DNA from: Photobacterium carnosum
GTDB taxonomy: Bacteria; Pseudomonadota; Gammaproteobacteria; Enterobacterales; Vibrionaceae
Assembly (NCBI RefSeq): GCF_002849605.1
Contig: NZ_NPIB01000023.1
Coordinates: 1 to 64,000, forward strand
DNA: 64,000 nt
Reading direction: 5' to 3'
This document shows positions 30,270 through 44,703 of this stretch, in pieces (the first letter of the stretch is position 1; the number at the start of each line of letters is the position of its first letter). The position numbers were made by a program, and so were the translations under genes. The notes under the pieces were generated by a model, which ran no database searches, was not told where the DNA came from, and saw nothing but the letters and a program-made list of their open reading frames with translations.

Positions 30270-31043
30270 TTATGCTTTTACGATGGCACGAATCACTCGT
30301 ACCCCGTGTTGTTCAATACTTACTTTATCGTTATCACTTAAACCATCATCGGTGATCAAGGTGCTAATTCCTTGCCACGCGAGTTCAAGATTGGGGATCT
30401 TACGGCCTACCTTATTTGATTCGACCATCACCACCACTTCTCGTGACACTTCTGCCATTACTCGACTTAAGCCCATTAATTCATTAAAGGTTGTAGTGCC
30501 ACGCGCAACATCAATCCCATCAGCCCCAATAAAGAGCTGATCAAAATCATATGAACGTAATACGGATTCTGCGACTTGGCCTTGAAAGGATTCAGAATGG
30601 GGATCCCACGTACCACCAGTCATTAATAACGTTGGTTCGTTTTCAAGTTCATTAAGGGCATTAGCAACTTGCAGGGCATTGGTCATTACGATTAAACCTT
30701 GCTTGCTACCCAGCAAGGGAATTAATGCGACAGTGGTACTGCCACTATCAATAATAATTCGATGATGATCGCGAATTTGATCGGCAGCGGCTTGAGCGAT
30801 AGCTAACTTACACACTGAAACTTGTTCTGTTTGCTCAGTGGTAACAATTTCAGTCGGCATCGCAATCGCGCCACCATAACGACGCAACAATGAGCCCGTT
30901 ACCTCTAAGGCAGCGAGATCTTTACGAATAGTAACTTCTGAAGTGGAAAAGTGATGGGCTAAAACATCAACGCTAACTTCGCCTAGCTCAGTGACCATAA
31001 CGGCAATAGCATGACGACGTTGCTGAGTATTACGTTTCGACAT
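30270..31043 (-). CDS. DeoR-family transcriptional regulator upstream of glmS
   Basis: The 257-residue protein has an N-terminal DeoR winged helix (VDVLAHHFSTSEVTIRKDLAALEVTGSLLRRYGGAI) and a sugar-phosphate sensor domain (DSGSTTVALIPLL, TNALQVANAL, FIGADGIDVARG) related to ribose-5-phosphate isomerase. I start at the ATG at 31043, since the open frame upstream begins with a TTG lacking a ribosome-binding site. Its position 36 bp before glmS suggests it senses an amino-sugar phosphate and controls glmS or amino-sugar genes; this is inference. A similar gene precedes glmS in vibrios. Confidence 0.87.
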   Translation of the reverse strand: MSKRNTQQRRHAIAVMVTELGEVSVDVLAHHFSTSEVTIRKDLAALEVTGSLLRRYGGAIAMPTEIVTTEQTEQVSVCKLAIAQAAADQIRDHHRIIIDSGSTTVALIPLLGSKQGLIVMTNALQVANALNELENEPTLLMTGGTWDPHSESFQGQVAESVLRSYDFDQLFIGADGIDVARGTTTFNELMGLSRVMAEVSREVVVMVESNKVGRKIPNLELAWQGISTLITDDGLSDNDKVSIEQHGVRVIRAIVKA

Positions 31044-31202
31044 GAAGGTTAAACAACACAATAAGTTTCGAATTGAAACTAGTATAACGCCACTAAAAAG
31101 GATCCTGCAATACTCTTTAAATAATTTTCATCACAAAATAACGCAGTGAATAAGTCATCCTGTTAGTACTAAAACATGAACTAACACCTAAAAATCAGCC
31201 AT

Positions 31203-31228
31203 AAAAAAGCAGAGCTTAGGCTCTGCTT
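31203..31228 (-). terminator. Terminator after glmU
   Basis: On the minus strand AAGCAGAGC-CTAA-GCTCTGCTT, a perfect 9-bp stem, is followed by a T run. It separates glmU from the deoR-glmS unit. Confidence 0.9.
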
Positions 31229-31277
31229 AATAATTTTTAAGGCGTTAAACTGACATATTTTCAGTTATAGAATAAGC

Positions 31278-32636
31278 CTATTTTTTGGTTGGTCGTTTCC
31301 AACCTTTAATCGTACGAGCGGGGACACGAGTGATCACAAGCTCATCTTCACCAACATTACGATTAATCGTTGCTCCTGCGCCAATGGTTGCGCCAGCTGC
31401 AACCTTAACTGGTGCAATTAGCTGAGTATCAGAGCCGATAAATACATTATCACCAATCTCAGTCTTAAACTTATTCGCGCCGTCATAGTTACAAGTGATC
31501 GTACCTGCACCAATATTTACGTTAGCGCCAATTTCAGCATCACCTAAATAGCTCAGATGTCCCGCTTTTGAACCTAAACCTAACCGCGCTTGCTTCATTT
31601 CAACGAAATTGCCCACATGAGCGCCAGTCATTAATTCAGTACCTGGACGTAAACGTGCAAATGGACCAACAGTACAGGCTTCACCAACGATAGCACCTTC
31701 GATCACGCTATAAGGACTAATAATACTGTTATCATCAATTTCACAGTTCTTAAGCACACAGCCAGCACCGATAATCACGTTATCACCAATGCTAACGCTA
31801 CCTTCAATGATCACGTTAACATCGATTTCAACATCAGTTCCACACTGTAGCGAACCACGTAGATCAAATCGAGCAGGGTCACGTAACATCACCCCTTGTT
31901 CTAATAATCGTTCAGCTTGCATGCCTTGGAATGCACGCTCAAGACGCGCTAATTGAACACGATTATTCACCCCTTCAACTTCAATCGCTAACGCAGGATG
32001 CACAGCTTCAACAGCGCGGCCTTCGTTATGGGCAATCTCAATAATATCAGTCAGGTAATATTCACCTTGGGCGTTTTCATTCTTAAGTGAAGATAACCAG
32101 CGTTTAAGATCGCCACTATTGGCAACCATCACCCCAGTATTGATTTCTTTAATTAGCTTTTGCTCTTCCGTGGCATCTTTTTCTTCAACAATCGCCACTA
32201 CCGGACCATTACGACGCATAATACGACCATAGCCCGCTGGATCAGCGAGTACAACAGTAAGTAGCGCAATACCACCACTAGGTTGAGCATCAAGTAGGTT
32301 TTCTAGTGTTTGTGCACTGATGAGCGGTACATCACCATATAAGATTAATGCTTTCTCATCATCAGCAAGGTTTGGTACTGCTTGATTAACCGCGTGCCCC
32401 GTACCAAGTTGTTCCGCTTGTAGTACCCAATTAACATTTTCGTTAGCTAACACTTGCTGCATGGCATCGCCGCCATGACCATAAACAAGGTTAATGCTGC
32501 TTACACCAATATCATTACAGGTATCGATAACATGTTTAACCATTGGCTTACCAGCAAGGGTATGAAGCACTTTAGGTAAGTTAGAGTACATACGGGTGCC
32601 TTTGCCCGCGGCAAGAATTACAGCACTAAAGCTCAT
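31278..32636 (-). CDS. glmU: Bifunctional N-acetylglucosamine-1-phosphate uridyltransferase / glucosamine-1-phosphate acetyltransferase
   Basis: GlmU performs the last two steps to UDP-GlcNAc. The 452-residue protein has an N-terminal nucleotidyltransferase domain with [10 protein letters not shown] (about 7-16) and EQLGTGHAV, and a C-terminal left-handed beta-helix acetyltransferase domain of hexapeptide repeats, with RPGTEL, NFVEMK and [10 protein letters not shown] as conserved active-site segments. It follows the ATP synthase operon, an order shared with E. coli, but is separated from it by a terminator. Confidence 0.97.
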   Translation of the reverse strand: MSFSAVILAAGKGTRMYSNLPKVLHTLAGKPMVKHVIDTCNDIGVSSINLVYGHGGDAMQQVLANENVNWVLQAEQLGTGHAVNQAVPNLADDEKALILYGDVPLISAQTLENLLDAQPSGGIALLTVVLADPAGYGRIMRRNGPVVAIVEEKDATEEQKLIKEINTGVMVANSGDLKRWLSSLKNENAQGEYYLTDIIEIAHNEGRAVEAVHPALAIEVEGVNNRVQLARLERAFQGMQAERLLEQGVMLRDPARFDLRGSLQCGTDVEIDVNVIIEGSVSIGDNVIIGAGCVLKNCEIDDNSIISPYSVIEGAIVGEACTVGPFARLRPGTELMTGAHVGNFVEMKQARLGLGSKAGHLSYLGDAEIGANVNIGAGTITCNYDGANKFKTEIGDNVFIGSDTQLIAPVKVAAGATIGAGATINRNVGEDELVITRVPARTIKGWKRPTKK

Positions 32637-32837
32637 GATGAATATTCCTCTGAATGCATATATGTTTATATATTCCTATTGTACCTGTAGATACACATAG
32701 GGTTAAGATGATCTGCATGTTTTAACTAAAAAATAACTCATTAAAAAATACGTTATAAATAACATTTACTGCTGTCTATTTAAAAACAAACCAGAACATT
32801 TATCATCATAGCCTATTGTTATTATTATTTTTCATAT

Positions 32838-32865
32838 AAAAAAAGCGACCCTAAGGTCGCTTTTT
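32838..32865 (-). terminator. Terminator of the atp operon
   Basis: On the minus strand AAAGCGACC-TTAG-GGTCGCTTT is followed by a T run, 20 bp after the atpC stop. Its 16-base core GCGACCCTAAGGTCGC is identical to that of the terminator after yidC at 50399-50414. Confidence 0.92.
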
Positions 32866-32885
32866 ATAATGCGGCTATTAAATGA

Positions 32886-33308
32886 CTAGCGGGCACGCTT
32901 GGTCAATTCAATAACGCGTAGCTGAGCAATTGCTTTTGCTAGATCACTGGCTGCTTGGGCAAAATCGATATCACCATGCTGATTATGAATTCTCTCTTCA
33001 GCTTGGCGCTTTGCTTCTTCAGCTTTCGCAGTATCTAAATCAATACCACGAATAGCAGTGTCAGCAAGTACGGTTACGATACCAGGTTGTACTTCAAGCA
33101 TGCCGCCAGAAAGATAAATAACCTCTTCTTTGCCGCCTTGCTTAATAATACGCACCATACCGGGAGTAATCGCACTCAACAACGGCGTGTGACCGGCATG
33201 AATACCGAGTTCACCTTCGCTACCAGTTACCTGAATACTTTCAGCACGGCCAGAAAACAAACGTTTCTCAGCACTGACTACATCCAAGTGAAAGGTTATC
33301 GCTGCCAT
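32886..33308 (-). CDS. atpC: ATP synthase F1 epsilon subunit
   Basis: The 140-residue protein has the N-terminal beta-sandwich ([54 protein letters not shown]) and a C-terminal two-helix domain that can inhibit ATP hydrolysis. Epsilon belongs to the central stalk with gamma. Length and motifs are typical for proteobacteria. It is the last gene of atpIBEFHAGDC, 17 bp after atpD, and is followed by the operon terminator. Confidence 0.97.
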   Translation of the reverse strand: MAAITFHLDVVSAEKRLFSGRAESIQVTGSEGELGIHAGHTPLLSAITPGMVRIIKQGGKEEVIYLSGGMLEVQPGIVTVLADTAIRGIDLDTAKAEEAKRQAEERIHNQHGDIDFAQAASDLAKAIAQLRVIELTKRAR

Positions 33309-33325
33309 ATTGCCTCCTAATTAGC

Positions 33326-35637
<2,312 letters not shown>

Positions 35638-35676
35638 TCTCCGTTAGAAGGTGATCGCTAAGCGATCACCAACCAA

Positions 35677-37218
35677 TTACCAAGTTTGGGTCGCTTTGAA
35701 ATCTTGCAGCAGTTTCGAGAACTGCGCTTCGATCTCATCGTTATAAGCACCCGTTTTATCAATTTGAGCTACTAACTCAGCAAATTGACCTTTGGCAAAT
35801 GAAAGCAACGCAGCTTCAAAATCAGCTAGCTTGGCAATTTCAACATCGCCAAGGAAACCTTTTTCAGCAGCAAAAATAACAATAGCTTGCTCAAATACAG
35901 ACATTGGCGAGTATTGCTTTTGCTTCATCAACTCAGTCACTTTTTGGCCGTGATCAAGTTGCTTCTTGGTTGCATCATCAAGGTCTGACGAGAACTGAGC
36001 AAACGCTGCTAGTTCACGGTACTGTGCTAGGGCAGTACGAATACCACCAGAAAGCTTCTTGATAACTTTAGTTTGGGCAGCACCACCTACACGCGATACA
36101 GAAATACCTGGATCAACCGCTGGACGAATACCCGCGTTGAACAGTTCTGTTTGTAGGAAGATTTGACCATCAGTGATAGAGATAACGTTAGTCGGTACGA
36201 ATGCCGATACGTCACCAGCTTGTGTTTCAATGATAGGTAACGCGGTTAAAGAACCTGTTTTACCTGTCACTTCACCGTTCGTAAATTTCTCAACATAGTG
36301 CACACTAACACGTGATGCACGCTCAAGAAGACGAGAGTGAAGGTAGAAAACATCACCTGGGAATGCTTCACGACCCGGTGGGCGTTTTAGCAATAGTGAG
36401 ATTTGACGATAAGCAACGGCTTGTTTAGACAAGTCATCGTATACGATCAGTGCATCTTCGCCACGGTCACGGAAGTATTCACCCATTGCACAACCTGAGT
36501 AAGGTGCAAGGTATTGTAGTGCAGCCGCTTCAGAAGCAGATGCCACGACAACAATGGTGTTTTCTAACGCGCCGTGCTCTTCAAGTTTACGAACCACGTT
36601 CGCAATCGTTGAAGCTTTCTGGCCAATAGCCACATACACAGAGTAGATACCAGAATTTTTCTGGTTAATGATGGCATCGATAGCCATCGCGGTTTTACCC
36701 GTTTGACGGTCACCGATAATCAGCTCACGCTGACCACGACCGATAGGGATCATCGCATCGACTGCTTTGTAACCAGTTTGTACCGGTTGATCTACAGATT
36801 TACGATCGATTACACCTGGTGCAATTACTTCAACAGGAGAGAATATCTCTGTTTCAATTGAACCTTTACCATCGATAGGTTGACCAAGGGTGTTAACAAC
36901 ACGCCCAAGTAACGCCGGACCAACTGGTACTTCAAGAATACGACCAGTACCAGTTACCTTCATGCCTTCTTGTAGCGAAGCATAAGGGCCCATAACTACC
37001 GCACCTACAGAGTCACGCTCAAGGTTAAGTGCTAAAGCGAACAGGCCGCCGGGTAGTTCAATCATTTCACCTTGCATTACATCGGCAAGGCCATGGATTC
37101 GAATAATACCGTCGCTTACAGAAACGATAGTACCTTCGTTACGCGCTTCACTTACAACGTTGAAGTTTTCAATACGTTGTTTGATCAGTGCGCTAATTTC
37201 CGTGGAATTAAGTTGCAT
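35677..37218 (-). CDS. atpA: ATP synthase F1 alpha subunit
   Basis: The non-catalytic nucleotide-binding subunit of F1. I start at the ATG giving [17 protein letters not shown] (513 residues, as in E. coli); the open frame runs five codons further upstream to a TTG. Walker A is GDRQTGKTA, the P-loop of alpha subunits, and [21 protein letters not shown] carries Walker B. The conserved arginine region [18 protein letters not shown] is intact. It lies 16 bp after the atpH stop. Confidence 0.98.
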   Translation of the reverse strand: MQLNSTEISALIKQRIENFNVVSEARNEGTIVSVSDGIIRIHGLADVMQGEMIELPGGLFALALNLERDSVGAVVMGPYASLQEGMKVTGTGRILEVPVGPALLGRVVNTLGQPIDGKGSIETEIFSPVEVIAPGVIDRKSVDQPVQTGYKAVDAMIPIGRGQRELIIGDRQTGKTAMAIDAIINQKNSGIYSVYVAIGQKASTIANVVRKLEEHGALENTIVVVASASEAAALQYLAPYSGCAMGEYFRDRGEDALIVYDDLSKQAVAYRQISLLLKRPPGREAFPGDVFYLHSRLLERASRVSVHYVEKFTNGEVTGKTGSLTALPIIETQAGDVSAFVPTNVISITDGQIFLQTELFNAGIRPAVDPGISVSRVGGAAQTKVIKKLSGGIRTALAQYRELAAFAQFSSDLDDATKKQLDHGQKVTELMKQKQYSPMSVFEQAIVIFAAEKGFLGDVEIAKLADFEAALLSFAKGQFAELVAQIDKTGAYNDEIEAQFSKLLQDFKATQTW

Positions 37219-37234
37219 GCTCCAATTCCCCAAA

Positions 37235-37768
37235 TCAAGACAGCAAAGTATCGCTCAGACGGTTCAATTTTCCCCGTACAGAGTTATCGATAACAAGGTC
37301 TCCAGCTCTAATTACGACCCCAGCAATCAGGGTCTCGTCTACACTGCAGGTCAACATCACTTTACGTGCTAAACGCTGCTCAAGTTTGGCGCTAATCGCA
37401 TCTAATTGGCTTTCATCAAGAGCAATGGCAGATATCACCATAGCTTCGATAGTTTTTTCATGCTCATGTTTCATCAGCATAAATTCACCATAGACATCAG
37501 GTAGCGCATTGAGGCGTCCATTTACGGCCATCACTTTAATTAAGTTATGGCCGAATTCGTCGAGTTGCTCACCGCACACTGAAACAAAAATTTCAGTGAG
37601 CTTATCAGCGGCATAGCCACTATCAAGAATATCTTGCATAGTGTCATTGGTTGCCACAGCGCTAGCAAAAGTTAGCATTTCTGCCCACGATGCTAGTTCG
37701 CCTTTCTCGACCGCAAAGTCAAATGCTGCTTTAGCGTAGGGGCGTGCGATAGTAGTCATATCCGACAT
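37235..37768 (-). CDS. atpH: ATP synthase F1 delta subunit
   Basis: Delta connects the top of F1 to the peripheral stalk formed by the b subunits. The 177-residue protein matches the E. coli length (177) with [16 protein letters not shown] at the N-terminus, [29 protein letters not shown] in the middle and [19 protein letters not shown] near the end. It lies 16 bp after atpF. Confidence 0.97.
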   Translation of the reverse strand: MSDMTTIARPYAKAAFDFAVEKGELASWAEMLTFASAVATNDTMQDILDSGYAADKLTEIFVSVCGEQLDEFGHNLIKVMAVNGRLNALPDVYGEFMLMKHEHEKTIEAMVISAIALDESQLDAISAKLEQRLARKVMLTCSVDETLIAGVVIRAGDLVIDNSVRGKLNRLSDTLLS

Positions 37769-37784
37769 GTGCTTGCCCCTTTAA

Positions 37785-38255
37785 TTACAGTTCTGCAGTG
37801 AGTTTATTAAGAATATCCGTGTGCGCTTCCATATTGATGGAACGACCAATGATCTTCTCAGCGCCAATCACAGCTAGAGTTGCAACTTGTTTTCTTAACT
37901 CATCACGAGCACGATTACGTTCAGCGTCAATTTCAGCCAGACCTTGAGCAAGAATTTTCTCACGTTCAGCTTGGGCTTCAATTTTAGCCTCATCGACAAT
38001 TTGAGCTTTACGCTTATTTGCCTGTTCAATCAGCTCACTCGCGGCGCGTTTCGCTTCTTTCAATTGATCAGAAGCATTAGCTTGTGCAAGGTTCAGGTCT
38101 TTGGCAGCGCGATCTGCAGCAGCCAAACCGTCAGCAATTTTCTTCTGACGTTCTTCAATCGCTTCCATAATTGGCGGCCATACATATTTCATGCAGAACA
38201 CGACAAACAAGAAGAAAGCGATAGCCTGACCCAGCAAAGTTGCATTCATATTCAC
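37785..38255 (-). CDS. atpF: ATP synthase Fo b subunit
   Basis: The peripheral-stalk subunit. The 156-residue protein (same length as E. coli) has one N-terminal membrane helix ([23 protein letters not shown]) and a long charged helical, coiled-coil domain rich in Ala, Glu, Lys and Arg that binds delta at its C-terminus (EKIIGRSIN). It lies 82 bp after atpE, a normal operon gap. Confidence 0.97.
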   Translation of the reverse strand: MNMNATLLGQAIAFFLFVVFCMKYVWPPIMEAIEERQKKIADGLAAADRAAKDLNLAQANASDQLKEAKRAASELIEQANKRKAQIVDEAKIEAQAEREKILAQGLAEIDAERNRARDELRKQVATLAVIGAEKIIGRSINMEAHTDILNKLTAEL

Positions 38256-38337
38256 AACGCATCTCCTTAAAAAGGGTTGCTAGGGTCCATTAACTCTGGA
38301 GTCAGCCTTCTTGAGAAAGGCTGATCACAGCGGTTTA

Positions 38338-38640
<303 letters not shown>

Positions 38641-38660
38641 CTAAAATTTACAAATAATCG

Positions 38661-39862
<1,202 letters not shown>

Positions 39863-39919
39863 GTATTCGTTCCTCGAGTCCATTCCTCGACACATGAGTG
39901 CAGGGGAAATACAGCGAAA

Positions 39920-39947
39920 ATTATACGACTGAACAGATTGAATGCAA
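39920..39947 (-). promoter_or_regulatory. Candidate promoter of the atp operon
   Basis: On the minus strand TTGCAT (39942-39947) and TATAAT (39920-39925) are separated by 16 bp, 58 bp before the atpI start. The -10 is perfect. The surrounding sequence is AT-rich. Confidence 0.75.
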
Positions 39948-40037
39948 TCTTATTGCAGCAAAAAAAACATTTATATTTTACAACAAAATAACCTAACAAC
40001 TTGCGGTGATTTTTGAATTAAAATTACCGCGAGCAGA

Positions 40038-40937
40038 TCACAGTTCGTGACCTAGCATTGCAAGAATTTGCGCTAATTTATCTTGTTGATCAAAATTAAT
40101 AACGATTTTACCTTTACCATTTTTATTTTGGTTAACGGCAACTTTGGTACCAAAACGCTCACTCAAACTTAACTGTAATGCGACAGTCTGTGGTTGTGGT
40201 GCTAACTTAGCTGGCGTTTCAGTTGGATTTAACAGAGTTTTGACTAGCTTTTCAGCCTCACGCACAGTTAACAACTTATTGATGATAATTTGTGCTGCAG
40301 CTAACTGTTGTTGGTCATCTAAGGACAATAAAGCCCTTGCGTGACCCATTTCTAATTGTTTTTGTTCAACCAATTGTTTAACCGCATCAGACAATTGATT
40401 CAATCGCAGTAAATTAGAAACCGCAGCGCGAGATTTACCTACAGCATCAGCAACTTGTTGATGAGTTAATGAAAACTCTTGTTGTAAACGCTCTAAAGCA
40501 CGCGCTTCTTCAATTGCATTCAGGTCTTCACGTTGAATATTTTCAATTAACGCGATTGCAACGGTAGCACGATCATCAACATTTTTAATGATACAAGGCA
40601 CAACCTGTAACCCAGCTTGACGAGCCGCTTGCCAACGTCGCTCACCCGCAATAATTTCATAACTTTGGCTATCAATACGGCGTACAACAATTGGTTGAAT
40701 CACACCTTGTGCACGAATTGAATTAGCGAGCTCAGTAAGAGCATCCGCCGCCATCACTTTTCGAGGTTGATATTGACCTGATCTAAGCGCAGTAACCGCA
40801 ATTTGACGTAATTCGCCATCCATTGCCGCTTGTTGTGATGCATTATCATCACTTTGTTGTTTTCTAGCTTGAGCAACATTGCTGGTGGCTAAGAGGGCAT
40901 CAAGGCCTTTGCCTAAGCCTCGTTTATTGAAATTCAT
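40038..40937 (-). CDS. parB: Chromosome partitioning protein ParB
   Basis: ParB binds parS, spreads as a CTP-dependent clamp, and directs origin segregation with ParA. The 299-residue protein starts with the ParA-interacting segment RGLGKGLDALL, has the ParB/Srx CTPase domain (LRSGQYQPRKVM; QPIVVRRIDSQSYEIIAGERRWQAARQAG, containing the GERR motif), a helix-turn-helix (LTHQQVADAVGKSRAAVSNLLRL) and a C-terminal dimerisation domain. It lies 8 bp after parA. A near-consensus parS occurs at 63221. Confidence 0.96.
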   Translation of the reverse strand: MNFNKRGLGKGLDALLATSNVAQARKQQSDDNASQQAAMDGELRQIAVTALRSGQYQPRKVMAADALTELANSIRAQGVIQPIVVRRIDSQSYEIIAGERRWQAARQAGLQVVPCIIKNVDDRATVAIALIENIQREDLNAIEEARALERLQQEFSLTHQQVADAVGKSRAAVSNLLRLNQLSDAVKQLVEQKQLEMGHARALLSLDDQQQLAAAQIIINKLLTVREAEKLVKTLLNPTETPAKLAPQPQTVALQLSLSERFGTKVAVNQNKNGKGKIVINFDQQDKLAQILAMLGHEL

Positions 40938-40945
40938 GTAAAACC

Positions 40946-41740
40946 TTACGCTTCAACCGAAGTGGCTTGTAATGCTAATTCATCACGGCGAATCATCTCA
41001 CCGGCCAGCGCTAAATACGCCTTAGCACCACTAGAATATTTGTCATAATACATTGCTGGGCGACCATGACTTGGTGCTTCAGCAAGACGCACATTACGAG
41101 GAATAACAGTACGGTAGACTTTATCACCGAAATGTTTTTTAAGCTGTTGTGATACTTCATTTGAAAGGCGGTTACGCGGATCAAACATCGTCCGTAATAA
41201 ACCTTCAATTTTCAGTTCACTATTAACCACAGCGGTTAACTTACTGATGGTATCCATCAATGCAGTTAGGCCTTCAAGCGCAAAGTATTCGCACTGCATC
41301 GGGACTAAGACTGAATCAGCTGCCGTCATTGCATTGATAGTTAATAAATTTAAAGATGGCGGGCAATCGATAAAAATATAATCATAATTATCACGCACCG
41401 GTGCTAACGCATTACGTAACCGAGTTTCACGCGCAAACACTTCCATCAATTTAATTTCAGCTGCAGTAACATCACCATTAGCAGCTATCAGATGATAGCC
41501 ACCAGTGGTTTCGTTGATAACAACTTGATTAAATGGAGTTTCATCGACTAAAAGATCATAAGCTGAGGATTCGACTTGGTATTTGTCGACCCCACTGGCC
41601 ATGGTAGCATTACCTTGAGGATCTAGATCGATCACTAATACTTTACGCTGCGTAGCAGCCAATGAAGCAGCCAGATTGACGCATGATGTTGTTTTACCAA
41701 CACCACCTTTCTGATTTGCAACAGCTATGATTCTTCCCAC
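40946..41740 (-). CDS. parA: Chromosome partitioning ATPase ParA
   Basis: ParA (Soj-like) is a DNA-binding ATPase that moves ParB-parS complexes. The 264-residue protein begins with the deviant Walker A KGGVGKTT (residues about 11-18) and has Walker B segments VLVIDLDPQGNAT and YIFIDCPPSLNLLT. No N-terminal DNA-binding extension is present, so this is the short chromosomal type. It lies 16 bp after rsmG and is followed by parB. Confidence 0.96.
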   Translation of the reverse strand: MGRIIAVANQKGGVGKTTSCVNLAASLAATQRKVLVIDLDPQGNATMASGVDKYQVESSAYDLLVDETPFNQVVINETTGGYHLIAANGDVTAAEIKLMEVFARETRLRNALAPVRDNYDYIFIDCPPSLNLLTINAMTAADSVLVPMQCEYFALEGLTALMDTISKLTAVVNSELKIEGLLRTMFDPRNRLSNEVSQQLKKHFGDKVYRTVIPRNVRLAEAPSHGRPAMYYDKYSSGAKAYLALAGEMIRRDELALQATSVEA

Positions 41741-41756
41741 AAAAAAACCTCAACAA

Positions 41757-42377
41757 TTAATCTTTTGCCGTTAAAACAACTAAATGACGTTCACCATCGA
41801 GCTCAGGTACTTGCAAAGATTTAACTTCAACGACAGTACACCACTCAGGTAGCTCAGAAGCTTCCTCTTGGTGATATTGACCCTTAAGAGCAAAAAATTG
41901 ACCACCTGGTTTTGGTAAATGGTGACACCAATTGACCATGTCTGACATTGAGGCAAAGGCTCGACTTAGTACTGCATCAAAACCTTCACCAGGATCAAAC
42001 TCTTCAACTCGACTTTGAACTGCGGTGACATTGGTAATTTTTAGCTCATGGATCACTTGGCGAATAAATCGAATCCGCTTACCTAAACTATCAAGTAACG
42101 TAAATGATTTATTAGGGCACATTATCGCTAACGGGATCCCAGGTAAACCAGGACCCGTACCAACATCAATGTAACGCTCACCATCTAAATATTGGCTCAC
42201 CACAATACTATCCATAATGTGTTTAACTAACATTTCATTAGGATCGCGCACAGATGTTAAATTATACGCTTTATTCCACTTATCCAGCAGTTGCACATAA
42301 CCAATCAATTGATCGAGTTGTTGTTCTGTGACCTGTAGGTCAGTTTGAGCGATAAGTTGTATTAAACGTTGTTTCAT
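41757..42377 (-). CDS. rsmG: 16S rRNA (guanine-527-N7)-methyltransferase
   Basis: RsmG (GidB) methylates G527 of 16S rRNA with SAM. The 206-residue protein has the SAM-binding [14 protein letters not shown] near residues 72-85 and the family segments [20 protein letters not shown] and AVLSRAFAS. Length is standard (207 in E. coli). It lies 10 bp after mnmG, the classical gidA-gidB pair next to the origin. Confidence 0.96.
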   Translation of the reverse strand: MKQRLIQLIAQTDLQVTEQQLDQLIGYVQLLDKWNKAYNLTSVRDPNEMLVKHIMDSIVVSQYLDGERYIDVGTGPGLPGIPLAIMCPNKSFTLLDSLGKRIRFIRQVIHELKITNVTAVQSRVEEFDPGEGFDAVLSRAFASMSDMVNWCHHLPKPGGQFFALKGQYHQEEASELPEWCTVVEVKSLQVPELDGERHLVVLTAKD

Positions 42378-42387
42378 TACTTACCCC

Positions 42388-44277
42388 TTATTCGCCTTTT
42401 TTAAGCAAACCGTGTTTTTTCAAATATACCAATAGCAATGAGATTGCCGCAGGTGTAATACCTGAAATACGTGATGCCATACCCACCGATTCCGGTTTAG
42501 CATCATTCAGTTTGATGACCACTTCATTCGATAAGCCTTTCACTAACGAATAATCAAGATCAAACGGTAATTTAGTCGTTTCATGACGTAATGATTTTTC
42601 TACTTCATCATGTTGGCGATCAATATAACCTTGATATTTAATCTGCGTTTCAACTTGCTCACGCGCTTCGATGTCTTCGTGTGCTGGTGCAAACGTTTCG
42701 ATCGTCGTTAATGATGCATAAGTTACTTCGGGGCGACGAAGAAGATCTTCACCATTTGCTTCACGCACGATCGGCGACTTAAGGATCTTATTTAAACTCT
42801 CAATGTGATCTGAATTTGGATTAACCCAAATATCTTTCAAACGTTGACGTTCTTGTTCCATATTTTCTAATTTTTGGTTAAAACGCGCCCAACGATCATC
42901 ATCAACAAGTCCTAATTCACGTCCCATTGGCGTTAAACGTAAATCAGCATTATCTTCACGTAACAACAGGCGGTATTCTGCGCGTGAAGTAAACATACGG
43001 TAGGGTTCTTTAGTACCGATGGTTGATAGATCATCAATCAATACGCCCATGTATGCTTGATCACGACGAGGACACCAGCCTTCTTTGTCTTGCGTTTGCA
43101 ATGCTGCGTTCATACCCGCCATCAGGCCTTGAGCTGCCGCTTCTTCATAACCCGTTGTGCCGTTAATTTGGCCCGCAAAGAACAATCCATCAATGTGTTT
43201 ATTTTCAAAGGTTTGTTTAAGATCGCGTGGGTCAAAGAAATCATACTCAATTGCATAACCAGGACGCATAATTGTGGCATTCTCAAAACCTTTCATTGAA
43301 CGCACAATTTGGATTTGAACATCAAACGGTAAGCTTGTTGATATACCATTTGGATACAGTTCATTGGTGGTTAAGCCTTCAGGCTCAATGAAAATTTGGT
43401 GACTGTTTTTATCTGCAAAACGCATCACTTTATCTTCAATTGATGGGCAGTAGCGTGGGCCAATACCTTCAATTACACCGGCATACATTGGGCTACGATC
43501 AAGGTTATTACGAATAACCTCATGAGTACGCTCATTGGTGTAAGTAATAAAACATGGAATTTGACGAGGATGATCCGATTGTTTACCCATAAACGAGAAT
43601 GTTGGGGTTGGATTATCACCATGTTGGGTTTCAAGCACGCTAAAATCGACACTACGCGCATCAATACGTGGCGGAGTCCCTGTTTTTAAACGATTAACGC
43701 GTAATGGAAGTTCTCGTAAACGATCCGCTAATGCAATCGATGCTGGATCACCAGTACGACCACCACTGTAGTTTTCTAAACCAATATGAATCTTACCGCC
43801 TAGGAATGTTCCTACGGTTAATACCACCGCTTTCGCGTGGAATTTTAAACCCATTTCAGTAACTACGCCTGTTGCGCGGTTGTTTTCAACAATCAAATCT
43901 GTCACAGCTTGTTGGAAAATCATTAAATTTGGCTGATTTTCTAATACATTACGTACTGCTGCTTTGTAAAGTGCACGGTCTGCTTGTGCACGGGTTGCCC
44001 GTACTGCTGGGCCTTTGGAAGAGTTGAGCGTACGGAATTGAATTCCGCCTTTATCGATAGCATGTGCCATCAAGCCACCAAGGGCGTCAACTTCTTTAAC
44101 CAGGTGTCCTTTCCCGATCCCGCCGATAGCTGGGTTGCACGACATTTGGCCCAACGTATCGATATTATGGGTCAATAGTAAGGTTTTTTGTCCCATTCGG
44201 GCAGCTGCCAGTGCCGCTTCTGTACCGGCATGACCACCACCCACAACGATGACATCAAATTTTTCCTGGTAAAACAT
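42388..44277 (-). CDS. mnmG: tRNA uridine-34 5-carboxymethylaminomethyl modification enzyme MnmG
   Basis: MnmG (GidA) is the FAD- and NADH-binding partner of MnmE in the synthesis of cmnm5U34 in tRNAs. The 629-residue protein has the FAD motif [19 protein letters not shown] (12-30), [22 protein letters not shown] and the C-terminal MnmE/tRNA-binding helical domain ([18 protein letters not shown]). MnmE is encoded on the other side of oriC (48951-50318). GAGGAA precedes the ATG. It is transcribed away from oriC. Confidence 0.97.
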   Translation of the reverse strand: MFYQEKFDVIVVGGGHAGTEAALAAARMGQKTLLLTHNIDTLGQMSCNPAIGGIGKGHLVKEVDALGGLMAHAIDKGGIQFRTLNSSKGPAVRATRAQADRALYKAAVRNVLENQPNLMIFQQAVTDLIVENNRATGVVTEMGLKFHAKAVVLTVGTFLGGKIHIGLENYSGGRTGDPASIALADRLRELPLRVNRLKTGTPPRIDARSVDFSVLETQHGDNPTPTFSFMGKQSDHPRQIPCFITYTNERTHEVIRNNLDRSPMYAGVIEGIGPRYCPSIEDKVMRFADKNSHQIFIEPEGLTTNELYPNGISTSLPFDVQIQIVRSMKGFENATIMRPGYAIEYDFFDPRDLKQTFENKHIDGLFFAGQINGTTGYEEAAAQGLMAGMNAALQTQDKEGWCPRRDQAYMGVLIDDLSTIGTKEPYRMFTSRAEYRLLLREDNADLRLTPMGRELGLVDDDRWARFNQKLENMEQERQRLKDIWVNPNSDHIESLNKILKSPIVREANGEDLLRRPEVTYASLTTIETFAPAHEDIEAREQVETQIKYQGYIDRQHDEVEKSLRHETTKLPFDLDYSLVKGLSNEVVIKLNDAKPESVGMASRISGITPAAISLLLVYLKKHGLLKKGE

Positions 44278-44413
44278 GGAACTTCCTCAGGTATTTAAAT
44301 AGCCAATGTGTTAACTAGAGCAAAGGGCGGACATTCTATCCTGTTTCTTGGCAAGAGAGAATCTTTCATCAAGATCATTTGATCACTGATTTACGTCGCT
44401 TAAATATATTTAA

Positions 44414-44452
44414 GATCTTTTTAAAGAGATCTTCTATTAGATCTACTATTAG
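44414..44452 (+). repeat. AT-rich tandem repeats of the DNA unwinding element
   Basis: GATCTTTTTAAAG, GATCTTCTATTA and GATCTACTATTAG follow one another directly. They correspond to the L, M and R 13-mers of E. coli oriC, each beginning with a Dam site. Confidence 0.88.
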
Positions 44453-44465
44453 GATCCACTGATCG

Positions 44466-44474
44466 TGTGGATAA
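44466..44474 (-). promoter_or_regulatory. DnaA box (R1-like)
   Basis: TGTGGATAA is the complement of the perfect DnaA box TTATCCACA, located 14 bp after the last 13-mer as in E. coli. Confidence 0.9.
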
Positions 44475-44571
44475 CCGATAAATGATCCTTATGATCATGC
44501 ATTTAAGGACGATCATTTGCTGTGGAGTAGCTTGGATCTTCCAGAGGATAGGCTGGGATCAAAATGGCTAC

Positions 44572-44580
44572 TTATGCACA
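44572..44580 (+). promoter_or_regulatory. DnaA box (R2-like)
   Basis: TTATGCACA fits the consensus TTATNCACA and has the position of E. coli R2 (TTATACACA). Confidence 0.85.
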
Positions 44581-44645
44581 GGGGCTTAGGAGGCTATAAG
44601 TTATTCAAGGGATAACTATGGGTTGATCACCGTTTAGATCTATAG

Positions 44646-44654
44646 TTATCCACA
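44646..44654 (+). promoter_or_regulatory. DnaA box (R4-like)
   Basis: A perfect TTATCCACA at the mioC side of oriC, matching E. coli R4 in position and orientation. Confidence 0.9.
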
Positions 44655-44703
44655 GATGAAAGTATTAAATAGGATTACTAATTGAGTAACTATTGAGTAT
44701 TTT

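Larger units (their letters stand above)
44278..44703. other. oriC: Chromosomal replication origin oriC
   Basis: The 426-bp gap between mnmG and mioC is laid out like E. coli oriC. Three consecutive 12/13-mers starting GATCT (44414, 44428, 44440) form an AT-rich unwinding element. They are followed by DnaA boxes TGTGGATAA (44466-44474, R1-like), TTATGCACA (44572-44580, R2-like), AGGGATAA-type (near 44607-44615, R3-like) and TTATCCACA (44646-44654, R4-like). Fourteen GATC sites fall between 44373 and 44640, as expected for Dam/SeqA control. Confidence 0.95.
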
